From contig NZ_PVUF01000003.1 of NCBI RefSeq assembly GCF_003003215.1, positions 124,001 through 188,000 on the forward strand: a DNA stretch of 64,000 nucleotides, given 5' to 3'. Position numbers and translations under genes: made by a program. The stretch is from Tritonibacter scottomollicae. GTDB taxonomy: Bacteria; Pseudomonadota; Alphaproteobacteria; Rhodobacterales; Rhodobacteraceae. The notes beneath the pieces are model-generated. The model saw only the letters and a list, made by a program, of their open reading frames with translations, was not told the origin of the DNA and ran no database searches. This document shows positions 9,213 to 18,270 of this stretch, piece after piece (position 1 is the stretch's first letter; every line of letters starts with the position of its first letter).

Positions 9213-9429
9213 CCCCGGCCCGCAGGGTGCCCCCGACCCCGCCAATACTCATTTCGCGCCCCGCTTAGGGCGCTGCGTGACCCGGACTGAAAACAGGCGC
9301 GACAGTGACTAGGCAATATTCAGCAACGCGAACGAAATGCGCAGGGCACACCCTTTCCAATGGCGAACTCTTGCGTTGAAAAGATCGGGCAGTCATCGTC
9401 TCAGGAGAGGCGAAACAGATCCCTCTGCC

Positions 9430-10242
9430 TCAGGGCGCCGCCTGTTGCAGCAAACCGCCCTGGCGCACCATTTCGATGCGTTTGGCAGCCCCGGTGCGAT
9501 CATCGGTTTCCACATAGACGCCGGACAAGGTCGCCTCGCCCGAGGCCGGTGTAAACCGCCCCTTGGGCATGCCGGTCAGGAAGCGACGCATCGGTTCCGC
9601 CTTGTCCATGCCGATCACCGAATTGTAGTCGCCACACATGCCCGCGTCACTCAGATAGGCGGTGCCGCCCTCGAGGATCTGCGCATCGCCGGTCGGCACA
9701 TGGGTGTGGGTCCCCACCACCAGCGAGGCCTTGCCATTGCAAAAATGCCCCATGGCCATCTTCTCCGAGGTGGCCTCGCAATGCATGTCGACGATGATCG
9801 CCTGTGCCAAGCCCCCGCGCGGGTGCGATTTCAGTACGCCTTCCACAGCGCCAAAGGGATCGTCAAAAGCGCGTTTCATGAACACCTGCCCCAGCGCCTG
9901 CAGCACCAGAACCTTCTGGCCGCCGCGCGCCGTGAACAGCCGGTGCCCACGCCCCGGTGCCCCCTTGGCAAAGTTCAAGGGCCGCACGATCCGACTGTCC
10001 TGTTCGATATACTGCAGCATGTCCTTCTGATCGAAGGCATGGTCGCCCAGCGTCACGCAATCGGCCCCCGCATCAAACAGCAGCTTGGCGTGTTCGCCCG
10101 ACAGCCCCATGCCGTTGGAGGCGTTCTCGCCATTCACCACGACAAAATCGAGCCGCCAGTCGTCGCGCAGACGCGGCAGGTTTTCGGAAATCGCCGCACG
10201 TCCCGCGCGGCCCATGACATCGCCAAGAAACAGAATTCGCAT
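9430..10242 (-). CDS. YmdB-family metallophosphoesterase (TIGR00282)
   Basis: The 270-residue product starts M-R-I-L-F-L-G-D-V and carries the calcineurin-like metal ligands in order: G-D-V (Asp8), N-G-E-N-A (around 38), L-G-D-H-A-F-D, V-D-M-H-C-E, and G-T-H-T-H-V-P-T-G-D. This is the YmdB family; B. subtilis YmdB is a cyclic-nucleotide phosphodiesterase affecting biofilm fate. I chose the ATG at 10242 because it begins the conserved first strand; an upstream in-frame start adds 14 unrelated residues. In many alphaproteobacteria the gene follows the 5-FTHF cyclo-ligase gene, and here the two are separated only by a divergently read oxygenase gene. Confidence 0.9.
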   Translation of the reverse strand: MRILFLGDVMGRAGRAAISENLPRLRDDWRLDFVVVNGENASNGMGLSGEHAKLLFDAGADCVTLGDHAFDQKDMLQYIEQDSRIVRPLNFAKGAPGRGHRLFTARGGQKVLVLQALGQVFMKRAFDDPFGAVEGVLKSHPRGGLAQAIIVDMHCEATSEKMAMGHFCNGKASLVVGTHTHVPTGDAQILEGGTAYLSDAGMCGDYNSVIGMDKAEPMRRFLTGMPKGRFTPASGEATLSGVYVETDDRTGAAKRIEMVRQGGLLQQAAP

Positions 10243-10549
10243 AGTCCCCGAATAGGCGCTGTCGCGATGCGCCACAAGAGCCAAAGCTGCCGCTGTGATG
10301 TTGCACCACGGCTCTCAACCGGTGGAACAGTCCTGCCCCTCGAGGCGCGCGCCCTTGCATGGAAACTGTTGCGATGGGGCAAACAATCCTGCATGCCATA
10401 GGAGATTGCCGCGAGCTTTATCCGGTTCACCCTGCAAAAATTACAGTTTTTAGATAAATTGGTTGCGAGATGGAGCCGAGGCGACGAGCCTTAGCAAGAG
10501 CAGATCCGCCTGCCGCCCCTTTGCATCCGCCGTTTGCGAGAGTTTTATC
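10243..10549. other. Divergent intergenic region, no gene seen
   Basis: Separates the YmdB-type gene (minus) from the oxygenase gene (plus), so it should contain both promoters. The last 150 bases are AT-richer (CAAAAATTACAGTTTTTAG around 10435-10453). No RNA gene or operator could be defined. Confidence 0.5.
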
Positions 10550-11389
10550 ATGTCCACACCGATTCTGAGCCTCGACCCCGACACGCTTTTGATGTCCACC
10601 AAGGATGCCCGATCTGCGGCCACTGCGCTGGCGCCGGAGTATCAGTCGCGCGGCCCCTTCAACTACGGTGGCTACGACGGTTTTCTCGACCCGGAGATCC
10701 TGGAGCGCGTGCGCGAGGAGCTCAAGCAGCTGCCGGAGGCGGAGAACAGCTATGACCGCCCGCAGGAACGGCTGAAGACCTCCTATGTACCGGAGCGCCT
10801 GCCGATGTACACCCGACAGCTGTTCTACGCGCTGAATTCGCGTCCCGTGCTGGCGTTTGTGGAAGAGCTGACCGGCATCAAGGGGCTGATCCCCGATCCC
10901 TATTTCGCCGGTGGCGGCGTGCATGTGGTGGCCAATGGCGGCCATCTGGACATCCATGCGGATTTCAACCACCACGCCGGGCTGAACCTCGAACGACGGG
11001 TCAATATGCTGATCTATCTCAACAAGGACTGGCGCGCGGAGTATGGCGGCTCCTTCGAGGTCTGGGATGAGAATATGTCCAACAAGCTCGGCAGTTACGT
11101 GCCTGAGTTCAACCGGATGTGCATGTTCTCCACCTCCTCCGACAGCTGGCACGGCAACCCGGAGCCGGTGAACCACCCCGATGGCGAACCGCGCATGTCG
11201 ATCGCGCTGTATTACTATACCGCGACCTGGGACAGCACCCGCAAGAGCCACACCACCCTGTTCAAGCCCCGCCCCGGCAGCAAGGACCAGCGCGACCGGC
11301 AGGTGGCACGGCGCGAGCTGCTGCAAGATCTGCTGCCGCCAGTGATCCACCGCAAACTGGCGTGGCGGCTGGAAAAGCTGGGGTTCTGA
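10550..11389 (+). CDS. 2-oxoglutarate/Fe(II)-dependent oxygenase (prolyl-4-hydroxylase-like)
   Basis: The 279-residue product carries the facial triad of this fold: H-A-D-F-N (His136 and Asp138), a distal His in S-W-H-G-N-P (about 201), and the 2-oxoglutarate-binding Arg in P-R-M-S-I-A-L-Y-Y-Y (about 215). It resembles the PF13640 branch, which in bacteria hydroxylates proteins (ribosomal protein, EF-Tu) or small molecules; which is the case here is unknown. An in-frame GTG/ATG further upstream exists, but the ATG used opens the recognisable protein and follows GCGAGAG. It interrupts the otherwise minus-strand mgtE, cyclo-ligase, ymdB order, suggesting later insertion. Confidence 0.82.
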   Translation: MSTPILSLDPDTLLMSTKDARSAATALAPEYQSRGPFNYGGYDGFLDPEILERVREELKQLPEAENSYDRPQERLKTSYVPERLPMYTRQLFYALNSRPVLAFVEELTGIKGLIPDPYFAGGGVHVVANGGHLDIHADFNHHAGLNLERRVNMLIYLNKDWRAEYGGSFEVWDENMSNKLGSYVPEFNRMCMFSTSSDSWHGNPEPVNHPDGEPRMSIALYYYTATWDSTRKSHTTLFKPRPGSKDQRDRQVARRELLQDLLPPVIHRKLAWRLEKLGF

Positions 11390-11476
11390 TCTCTCAGGAC
11401 TGCCGACACGGACCGCTGACGGCGCCGAACCTAAATGCACTGGTTGGCGGCCCGTTCGGGTCCGTGCGGGCCGTTC

Positions 11477-12061
11477 CTAGCGTTTGAAATCCAGGATCCG
11501 GCTTTCGGTCACGATCATGTCGAGCGGCTGATCGGTGGGCTCCAACGGCAGCTGCTCGGCCTCCTGCGCGTCAAAGGCAAAACCGATGGCCAGCGTGGCA
11601 CGACGGCTGCGCAGCCGTTCCAGCGTGCGGTCGTAAAAGCCGCCGCCATAGCCCAGACGGTTGCCCGCAGCATCAAAGGCCACCAGCGGCACGATCAGGA
11701 TTTCCGGGTCGAAATAATCGTCCACCTCCGGCACCTTGGCACCAAAGGGTCCGTCCCGCAGCGCGCCGTCGGGGTGCCAGAGGCTGAACTCCAAGGCCAA
11801 ACCCGCGCCTTGAATGACCGGCACGCCTACGGGGCCATGGGCGGCGGCTTCGGCCATCACCGCGAGCGGGTCGATCTCGGTGCGGATCGCCATGTAACCG
11901 GCCAGCGGCACGCCGCGATAGCCGGCCAGCACCTCGGCCAGATGGCCTGCCGCGCCTGGATGCTGCGCCTCAAACGCGCCCTTGCGGCGCACGAAGGCCG
12001 CCTTGCGCGCCGCCGCCTTGATCGCTGCCAATGCGCTGGCGTCCTGATCCGTCTCGCTCAT
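11477..12061 (-). CDS. 5-formyltetrahydrofolate cyclo-ligase
   Basis: The 194-residue product shows the family's nucleotide-binding signature L-G-Y-G-G-G-F-Y-D-R-T-L near residue 140 and an N-terminal basic helix (K-A-A-A-R-K) that contacts ATP. The enzyme converts 5-formyl-THF to 5,10-methenyl-THF with ATP, clearing a folate-enzyme inhibitor. It begins 20 nt after the mgtE stop, so the two are likely one transcript. Length is normal for the family. I looked for 6S RNA nearby, as this linkage occurs in other proteobacteria, without success. Confidence 0.92.
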   Translation of the reverse strand: MSETDQDASALAAIKAAARKAAFVRRKGAFEAQHPGAAGHLAEVLAGYRGVPLAGYMAIRTEIDPLAVMAEAAAHGPVGVPVIQGAGLALEFSLWHPDGALRDGPFGAKVPEVDDYFDPEILIVPLVAFDAAGNRLGYGGGFYDRTLERLRSRRATLAIGFAFDAQEAEQLPLEPTDQPLDMIVTESRILDFKR

Positions 12062-12081
12062 GTCCTGCTCCTGCCGACCTG

Positions 12082-13470
12082 TTACAGCAATATCGCTCCG
12101 GCAAGACCGAGGAAGGCAAAGAAGCCAACCACATCCGTCACCGTGGTCACAAAGGCGCCGGAGGCCAGCGCCGGATCGACGCCGATACGATCCAGAATAA
12201 CCGGGATCACCGTGCCTGCGAGCCCCGCCACGACAAGGTTGATCACCATTGCGGCACCGATGACGACGCCCAACATGGGCGTGCCGAACCAGATCACGCC
12301 GATGATGCCCATGACGATGGCAAAGATGACGCCGTTGATCAGCCCCACCAGCACCTCGCGCCGGATCACCCGCCAGACGTTGGCGCCGGTCAGGTCGCGG
12401 GTGGCAAGTGAGCGCACCGCCACCGTCAGCGACTGGGTGCCTGCGTTGCCGCCCATGGAGGCGACGATCGGCATCAGCACCGCCAGCGCCACAAACTGCG
12501 CGATGGTGGCCTCGAACTGGGCGATCACCAGCGAGGCGAAGATCGCCGTCACCAGGTTCACCGCCAGCCAGGGAAAGCGCTGCTTGGTGGTTTCCGACAC
12601 CTTGTCCGACAGGCTGCCGTCGCCGACACCGGCAAGGCGCAGGATGTCTTCTTCGTGTTCCTCGTCCAGCACCACCATGGCGTCGTCGATGGTGATGGCG
12701 CCGACCAGTCGCCCGTCGCCATCCACCACCGGGGCGGAGATCAGGTGATACTGATTGAAGGCATAGGCGACGTCTTCCTCGTCCTGATCTGCGGGGATGA
12801 CCTGAAAGGTCTCCTCCATGATCTCCAGCAACGGCAGGGTCCGGCGCGAGCTCATCAACCGACCCAGCGTCACCTGCCCTACGGGGTGCATGCGCGGGTC
12901 GACGATCACCACGTGGTAGAACTGTTCCGGCAGCTCCTCGGCCTCGCGCATGTGGTCGATGACCTGACCGACGCTCCAGTGTTCGGGGGCGGTGACCACC
13001 TCGCGCTGCATCAGACGGCCGGCGGAGTTCTCCGGGTAGGCCAGCGATTGTTCCACCGCGACCCGGTCGCTGTCTTCCAGCGCGTCAAGGATGGCTTCCT
13101 GCTGCGGCTCCTCGAGGTCCTCGAGCAGGTCGACCACATCATCGCTGTCGAGGTCGCGCACCGCATCCGCCAGCACCTGTGGTGTCAGCGCGGCGATGAC
13201 CTCTTCGCGGATCGACTCGTCCAGTTCCGACAGGATGTCGCCGTCGAATTCCTTGTCGTATAGGCGGATCAACCGCCCCCGATCAAAGGCATTGATCTGT
13301 TCCAGAAGGTCGGCGATGTCGGCCGGGTGAAGCGGCTCCATCAGCTCGACGAGCGTTTCGCGCTCATCCCGATCGAGCGCAAAGAGGATCTGCGCGACCC
13401 GTTTGCGGTCCAGCTCGTAGGCGTCCTCGCCCGTGGCTTCGACGTCGGGGGTGTCCTCGCCTGTGGTCAT
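12082..13470 (-). CDS. mgtE: Magnesium transporter MgtE
   Basis: A 462-residue protein in the standard MgtE order: an N-terminal MgtE-N helical domain (about 20-125) rich in acidic residues, a CBS pair (about 130-260) with H-P-V-G-Q-V-T-L and G-A-I-T-I-D-D-A, then a five-helix membrane domain (about 285-460) with G-G-N-A-G-T-Q and the pore-lining E-x-x-x-G-x-x-N-G. It imports Mg2+ with gating by cytosolic Mg2+. I place the start at the ATG with GGAGGG nine bases upstream; the longer in-frame extension lacks conserved residues. Cotranscribed with the folate enzyme gene downstream. Confidence 0.95.
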   Translation of the reverse strand: MTTGEDTPDVEATGEDAYELDRKRVAQILFALDRDERETLVELMEPLHPADIADLLEQINAFDRGRLIRLYDKEFDGDILSELDESIREEVIAALTPQVLADAVRDLDSDDVVDLLEDLEEPQQEAILDALEDSDRVAVEQSLAYPENSAGRLMQREVVTAPEHWSVGQVIDHMREAEELPEQFYHVVIVDPRMHPVGQVTLGRLMSSRRTLPLLEIMEETFQVIPADQDEEDVAYAFNQYHLISAPVVDGDGRLVGAITIDDAMVVLDEEHEEDILRLAGVGDGSLSDKVSETTKQRFPWLAVNLVTAIFASLVIAQFEATIAQFVALAVLMPIVASMGGNAGTQSLTVAVRSLATRDLTGANVWRVIRREVLVGLINGVIFAIVMGIIGVIWFGTPMLGVVIGAAMVINLVVAGLAGTVIPVILDRIGVDPALASGAFVTTVTDVVGFFAFLGLAGAILL

Positions 13471-13607
13471 CCGCAGCCCTCCGGTTTTCTGAACCATCTG
13501 CCTAAAGGAAGGTGCCGGGAGAACGCAACGGTCCGTCAGCGATTTACCCTCGGCTGTGGGAGGCCTATCCTGTGTCTGCATGATTTTACAACAGGTGTGA
13601 TGCGTCG

Positions 13608-14897
13608 ATGGAACAAGATCTCATTCTTCTGGGCCGGGTGCTGTCCTTTGTGGCCTCTCCCTTTTCCGAGGCCGGACCGGAGGCCGCGGTGCAGGAGCAT
13701 GAGGCCATTGCCCTGCGCGGCGGTCGAATCGTGGCGCTTGGCACCAGGGCGGCGCTGGTGAAGGCGCTGCCGGGGGCGCAGTTGCTGGACCATGGGGACA
13801 AGGTGATCCTGCCCGGGTTTGTCGATGCGCATGTGCATTATCCGCAGACCGCGATTATCGCCAGCTGGGGCAAGCGGCTGATCGACTGGCTGAACACCTA
13901 TACCTTTCCCGAGGAGATGCGGTTTGGCGATGCGGGCTATGCGGCAGAGATCGCGGCGCGCTATCTGGACCTGACCACCGCCTGTGGCACCACCACGTTC
14001 GCCAGTTACTGCACCATCCACCCCGAAAGCGTCGAGGCGCTTTTTGCCGCCGCTCAGACACGCGGCCAGCGCGTGGTGGCGGGCAAGACCTGCATGGATC
14101 GCAACGCGCCCGAGGGCCTGCGCGACACGCCCCAAACGGCCCATGACGAGAGTGCCGCGCTGATCGCGCGCTGGCACGGGGTCGACCGGCTGACTTATGC
14201 GATCACGCCACGATTCTCGCCCACCTCGACGCCGGAACAGCTGGAGGCGCTTGGCGCGCTCTGGGCGGCGCACCCGAGCTGCCTGATGCAGACCCATCTG
14301 AGCGAGCAGCTGGACGAGATCGAATGGGTGCGCGGGCTGTTCCCGCAGGCGCGCGATTATCTCGACACCTACGAGGGCTTTGGCCTGTTGGGCGAAGGGG
14401 CGGTGTTTGGCCATGCCATCCACCTGCAGCCGCGCGAGCGCGACCGGCTGCGCGAAAGCGGTGCAAGCCTGGTGCATTGCCCGACCTCCAACACCTTCAT
14501 CGGCTCAGGCCTGTTTGATCTGCACGGCCTGATGGCGGAGGGACAGCGGATCGGGCTGGCCACCGATACCGGCGGCGGGTCGAGTTTCTCGATGCTGCGC
14601 ACCATGGCTGCCGCCTATGAGGTGGCGCAGCTGCGCGGCACGCCCCTGCATGCGGCGCAATTGCTGTGGCTGGCCACCCAAGGCTCGGCCCACGCGCTGC
14701 GGCTGCAGGACAAGGTCGGCAACCTCGCGGTCGACATGGAGGCGGATCTCGTGGTGCTCGACCTGGCCTCGACCCCGGCCATCGCGCAGCGGGTGGCGCG
14801 GGCAGATGACCTCTGGGAGGCGCTGTTTGCCACCGTGATGATGGGCGATGACCGCGCCATATCAGAGGTGCGGATTGCCGGTCGCAAGGTGGTGTGA
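13608..14897 (+). CDS. guaD: Guanine deaminase
   Basis: A 429-residue amidohydrolase with zinc ligands H-V-H (about 75-77), Q-T-H-L-S-E (about 229), G-H-A-I-H-L (about 266) and A-T-D-T-G-G-G (about 321), plus the guanine-deaminase-specific strings T-C-M-D-R-N and P-R-F-S-P-T-S. It hydrolyses guanine to xanthine and ammonia in the cytosol. It is divergent from mgtE and followed, beyond a hairpin repeat, by an FMN reductase and by a convergent 8-oxoguanine deaminase gene, so several genes for guanine-type base degradation sit together. Confidence 0.93.
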   Translation: MEQDLILLGRVLSFVASPFSEAGPEAAVQEHEAIALRGGRIVALGTRAALVKALPGAQLLDHGDKVILPGFVDAHVHYPQTAIIASWGKRLIDWLNTYTFPEEMRFGDAGYAAEIAARYLDLTTACGTTTFASYCTIHPESVEALFAAAQTRGQRVVAGKTCMDRNAPEGLRDTPQTAHDESAALIARWHGVDRLTYAITPRFSPTSTPEQLEALGALWAAHPSCLMQTHLSEQLDEIEWVRGLFPQARDYLDTYEGFGLLGEGAVFGHAIHLQPRERDRLRESGASLVHCPTSNTFIGSGLFDLHGLMAEGQRIGLATDTGGGSSFSMLRTMAAAYEVAQLRGTPLHAAQLLWLATQGSAHALRLQDKVGNLAVDMEADLVVLDLASTPAIAQRVARADDLWEALFATVMMGDDRAISEVRIAGRKVV

Positions 14898-14917
14898 GTG
14901 CGGCGTGGATGTCCGGT

Positions 14918-14993
14918 GGCTCAGGCCCCAAGGGGCCCGAGCCTGCAGGGGGCGCTGCCCCCTCGGCCCTGACGGGCCTCACCCCCGGGATAT
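14918..14993 (+). repeat. Intergenic hairpin repeat, family B, copy 1
   Basis: Three successive hairpins: GGCTC-AGGCCCC/GGGGCC-GAGCC (14918-14943), GGGGG-CGCTG-CCCCC (14948-14962) and GGCCC-TGAC-GGGCC (14966-14978), ending CACCCCCGGGATAT. The same plan recurs near 24.1 kb. It may also act as the guaD terminator. Confidence 0.65.
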
Positions 14994-15066
14994 CTGCGCT
15001 CAAAAGACATAGGCATCCGGGGTTTGCCCCTTTGAGAGCGCCCCCAAGCGACGCAGAAAGAGCAAG

Positions 15067-15600
15067 ATGATGAAACTCCTGGCGATTTCCGGCAGCGCCC
15101 GGCAAGCCTCCAGCAATACCGCGCTGTTGCGGGCGGTGGCAGAGGTTGCGCCGCCCCCTTTCGAGACCTCCGTCTTTGCAGGGCTCCCGGGCTTGCCGGT
15201 GTTCTCTCCGGATCTGGAGGCCGCGCCGCTGCCCGCCCCGGTGCAGGCGTTTGCCGATCTGATCGCCGAGGCGGACGGGCTGATCCTCGCCAGTCCGGAA
15301 TATGTGCACGCCCTGCCCGGCGGGCTGAAGAACGCCATCGATTGGCTGGTGTCGCGCGAGGAGATCATCGCCAAACCCATCGCCCTGATGCATGGCTCGC
15401 ATCGGGGCGATGAGATGCTGGCGCAATTGCGCCGAGTGCTGTCAACGGTGAGCAGCGGTTTCATGGCAGAGCCGTTTCTGCGTCTGGACCTGCTGAAGCG
15501 CAGCCCGGAAGAGATCGCAACGCAGATGCGGGCAGATGAGATGCGCGCGGCGGTCGCGGAGTATCTGGAGTTGTTTCGCAGCCGCTGCACATCCGCCTGA
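15067..15600 (+). CDS. NADPH-dependent FMN reductase family protein
   Basis: A 177-residue flavodoxin-fold protein: FMN phosphate loop G-S-A-R-Q-A-S-S-N near residue 9-17, S-P-E-Y near 76, and L-P-G-G-L-K-N-A-I-D-W near 83, as in ChrR/YieF/azoreductase-type NADPH:FMN reductases. It reduces FMN, quinones or chromate-like oxidants using NAD(P)H; the physiological acceptor is unknown. Two ATG codons in tandem could start it and cannot be told apart. It lies between guanine deaminase and 8-oxoguanine deaminase genes, which suggests a link with oxidative damage but does not prove it. Confidence 0.85.
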   Translation: MMKLLAISGSARQASSNTALLRAVAEVAPPPFETSVFAGLPGLPVFSPDLEAAPLPAPVQAFADLIAEADGLILASPEYVHALPGGLKNAIDWLVSREEIIAKPIALMHGSHRGDEMLAQLRRVLSTVSSGFMAEPFLRLDLLKRSPEEIATQMRADEMRAAVAEYLELFRSRCTSA

Positions 15601-15620
15601 GACGGCTAGCCGCCGTTGGC

Positions 15621-16958
15621 CTATCCGTTGGCCAGCGCGCGGGTCATCTCGCCATGGCGGCGGATCACCCCCGGCAGGTCCAGCGTGGTGACGGCGCCGC
15701 CCCGGACCACCTGACGCCCCTCGACGAACAGGTCGCGCACCTGGCGTGGCCCGGCCAGCACCAGCGCCGCTGGATCCCAGCTGCCGCTGGAGGCCAGACC
15801 GGAGACATCCCAGATCGCCAGATCGGCGCGTTTGCCAACCGCGATGCGGCCACAATCCACCCGCCCCAGCACGTCGGCGCCACCGCGGGTGGCCATCTCC
15901 AGCGCCTCATAGGCGGACATCGCATCGGCGCCATTGGCGACCCGCTGCAGGAGCATGGCCTGACGGGTCTCTTCCCACATGTTTGCGATGTCGTTGCTGG
16001 CGGAACCGTCGACCCCGAGGCCGACCTTGACGCCGGCATCACGCATCTGACGCACCGGCGCGATGCCGCTGCCGAGGCGACAGTTCGAGCAGGGGCAATG
16101 GGCCACGCCGGTACGGGTTCTGGCAAAGAGATCAATCTCCTGCCCGTCGAGTTTCACGCAATGGGCGTGCCAGACGTCCTCGCCGGTCCAGCCCAGATCC
16201 TCGGCGTATTGACCCGGGCGGCAGCCGAACTGCGCCTTGCTATAGGCGACATCCTCGTCATTCTCCGCCAGATGGGTGTGCAGCATCACCCCCTTGTCGC
16301 GGGCCAGAACCGCGGTGTCGCGCATCAGCTCGCGGCTGACCGAGAACGGCGAACAGGGCGCGAGGCCAACCCGGCACATGGAGCCTTCGCCCGCATCGTG
16401 AAAGGCATCCACCACCCGGGTCATGTCGTCGAGAATATCCGCTTCGCGCTCCACCAGGCTGTCGGGCGGCAGGCCGCCATCGCTTTCCCCGATGCTCATG
16501 GCGCCGCGGGTCGGGTGAAAGCGCAGCCCCACCTCGGCGGCGGCATGGATGGTATCGTCCAACCGTCCACCGTTGGGAAAGAGGTAGAGGTGATCCGAGG
16601 TCAGGCTGCAGCCCGAGAGTGCCAGCTCTGCCAGCCCCAGCTGGGTGGAGACCTGCAGATGCGCCGGCCCCATGCGCGCCCAGATCGGGTAGAGCGTCTG
16701 GAGCCAACCGAACAGCAGCGCATCCTGCCCACCCGGCACCGCGCGGGTCAGGTTCTGGTAGAGGTGGTGATGGGTGTTGACGAGCCCCGGGGTGACCACC
16801 GTGCCGCGGGCCTCCACCACAGGTTCCTCGCCTTGAAGCCCGGTGCCGATTTCGGCAATCACCCCGTCGCGAACCCGGATATCGACGGATTTCAGCACCC
16901 GCCGTGCGTCATCCATGGTGAGCAGGGTTTCAACGTTCTTGATCAAAAAAGCAGACAT
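15621..16958 (-). CDS. 8-oxoguanine deaminase (TrzA/AtzB-like amidohydrolase)
   Basis: A 445-residue amidohydrolase with zinc site N-T-H-H-H-L-Y-Q (around 61-68), H-T-H-L-A-E (around 228), W-H-A-H-C-V and the acidic V-D-G-S-A-S-N-D. The H-H-L-Y-Q-N-L-T-R and S-N-C-R-L-G-S-G-I strings are typical of 8-oxoguanine deaminase, often mis-named hydroxydechloroatrazine hydrolase. It turns 8-oxoguanine into urate, preventing reuse of the damaged base. The ATG at 16958 follows GGAG at good spacing; a start five codons upstream is less likely. It is convergent with the FMN reductase gene with only 20 bp between stops. The 230-bp upstream gap holds no gene. Confidence 0.88.
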   Translation of the reverse strand: MSAFLIKNVETLLTMDDARRVLKSVDIRVRDGVIAEIGTGLQGEEPVVEARGTVVTPGLVNTHHHLYQNLTRAVPGGQDALLFGWLQTLYPIWARMGPAHLQVSTQLGLAELALSGCSLTSDHLYLFPNGGRLDDTIHAAAEVGLRFHPTRGAMSIGESDGGLPPDSLVEREADILDDMTRVVDAFHDAGEGSMCRVGLAPCSPFSVSRELMRDTAVLARDKGVMLHTHLAENDEDVAYSKAQFGCRPGQYAEDLGWTGEDVWHAHCVKLDGQEIDLFARTRTGVAHCPCSNCRLGSGIAPVRQMRDAGVKVGLGVDGSASNDIANMWEETRQAMLLQRVANGADAMSAYEALEMATRGGADVLGRVDCGRIAVGKRADLAIWDVSGLASSGSWDPAALVLAGPRQVRDLFVEGRQVVRGGAVTTLDLPGVIRRHGEMTRALANG

Positions 16959-17192
16959 GATTTCACGCTCCATCTATCGCCCGTTTCGGTGTGTGGAGGT
17001 GATGATGCGCCGACAGAACAGGGGCAAAGGACTCGGCGCGCCCCTATTGGTACAACCGCTGCCGCGATGGGGCAAGTTCGGCAACCCGCATAAGCGTTTT
17101 GCCGAAATCCTGAAAATCAACCCTGACATGGCCGCATCATGGGCACTGGACCGGAACAGGATCGCGGCGCGCTTTGTCTGATGCTGTTCGAG

Positions 17193-17975
17193 TCAGCCCG
17201 CCTTGAGCAAAGCCAGAGCGGCGGCGTGAATCTGCGGGTTGGCCGCCGCAAGCGCGCGACCGCCGTTGTGCACGGGGTCGCCTTCCCAATTGGTGACGAT
17301 CCCCCCTGCCGCCTCGATCACCGCGATGGGGGCCTGAATGTCATAGGCGTTGAGCCCGGCCTCGATCACCAGATCCACCGTGCCGGCCGCCAGCAGCGCA
17401 TAGGCATAGCAATCCATGCCATAGCGGGTCAGCTTGACCTCACGTGCCACCCGCTCAAACCCGTCGCGGTCGGCCTCGGTGCCAACCTCGGGAAAGGTGG
17501 TGAACAAGATCGCATCCGCAAGACTGTCTGTGCGGCGCGTGACCAGCGGTCGCGTGCCATGCGGGCCAACGACTTGGGCGTGGTCACGACTGCCTTCGAA
17601 ACGCTCACCAATGTAGGGCTGATCGACAATGCCCAGCATCGGGCCATCCCCATCCGACAGGGCGATCAACACCCCCCATGTCGGCGTGCCGCTGATGAAA
17701 CCGCGGGTGCCGTCGATCGGGTCCAGCACCCAGGTACGCCCGCTTGTTCCCGATTTCGGGGCAAATTCCTCGCCGAGGATGCCATCCTCCGGGCGCAGGT
17801 CGGCCAAGACAGAGCGCATCGCCTCCTCTGCGGCGCGGTCTGCAATGGTGACAGGGTCGAAGCCGTCATGCAGCTTGTTGTCAGCGGTCGTATTAGCATT
17901 GCGGAAATGCGGCAGAATGACAGCGCGCGCCGCATCGGCAAGCTGTCGCGCAACGTCGAGGTCAGACATCGTCAT
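17193..17975 (-). CDS. Inositol-monophosphatase family protein, probable histidinol-phosphatase (HisN type)
   Basis: The 260-residue product carries the Li+-sensitive phosphatase metal sites: E-E (about 69-70), D-P-I-D-G-T-R (85-91) and a late A-Y-D-I-Q-A-P. The spacing and the strings G-T-P-T-W-G-V-L-I and I-V-D-Q-P match HisN, which dephosphorylates L-histidinol phosphate in histidine synthesis in actinobacteria and alphaproteobacteria; a sugar- or inositol-phosphatase role is the alternative. The frame extends 73 codons further upstream, but those residues look unrelated; MTMSDLD is the likely N terminus (ATG codons six bases apart). Confidence 0.85.
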   Translation of the reverse strand: MTMSDLDVARQLADAARAVILPHFRNANTTADNKLHDGFDPVTIADRAAEEAMRSVLADLRPEDGILGEEFAPKSGTSGRTWVLDPIDGTRGFISGTPTWGVLIALSDGDGPMLGIVDQPYIGERFEGSRDHAQVVGPHGTRPLVTRRTDSLADAILFTTFPEVGTEADRDGFERVAREVKLTRYGMDCYAYALLAAGTVDLVIEAGLNAYDIQAPIAVIEAAGGIVTNWEGDPVHNGGRALAAANPQIHAAALALLKAG

Positions 17976-18182
17976 GGCAAGGGTCCCGGTCAAATCAAAA
18001 GATAGCGGTGTCCTGCGGGTGCCATGGCGCGCGGATGCTTTCAAGAGAAAAGCCCGAAGCAAACCCATTGCAGAAAAAACGAATGCAATTCCGCCAATCC
18101 GCCCAACGGAAGGCACAGAGCGATGCTGCAAAGCGATGAAAACACATCGCTGTGATGAAACGATGGATACATCCCAACGAAA

Positions 18183-18206
18183 AGGAGGCCGCAATTGCGG
18201 CCTCCT
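18183..18206 (-). terminator. Terminator downstream of the PraR-like gene
   Basis: A perfect 24-nt palindrome (AGGAGGCCGCAA and its complement). Read on the minus strand it is followed by TTTTCG. It lies about 65 bp beyond the stop of the XRE gene. The adjacent 17976-18270 gap has no gene. Confidence 0.7.
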
Positions 18207-18270
18207 CGGGTATGCGGATGTGTAAAGCGGATATGTTCGGAACAGACACGTCCAACATATCTAGTTTTTG

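Noticed and set aside
10243-11476. Search for a 6S RNA (ssrS) near the 5-FTHF cyclo-ligase gene
   Set aside because: The linkage is known in other proteobacteria, but I could not find the closing stem and central bubble on either strand, and the gap before the cyclo-ligase is only 20 bp.
16959-17192. Possible small gene or riboswitch upstream of the 8-oxoguanine deaminase gene (purine riboswitch sought)
   Set aside because: No purine-aptamer three-way junction core or expression platform was recognised.
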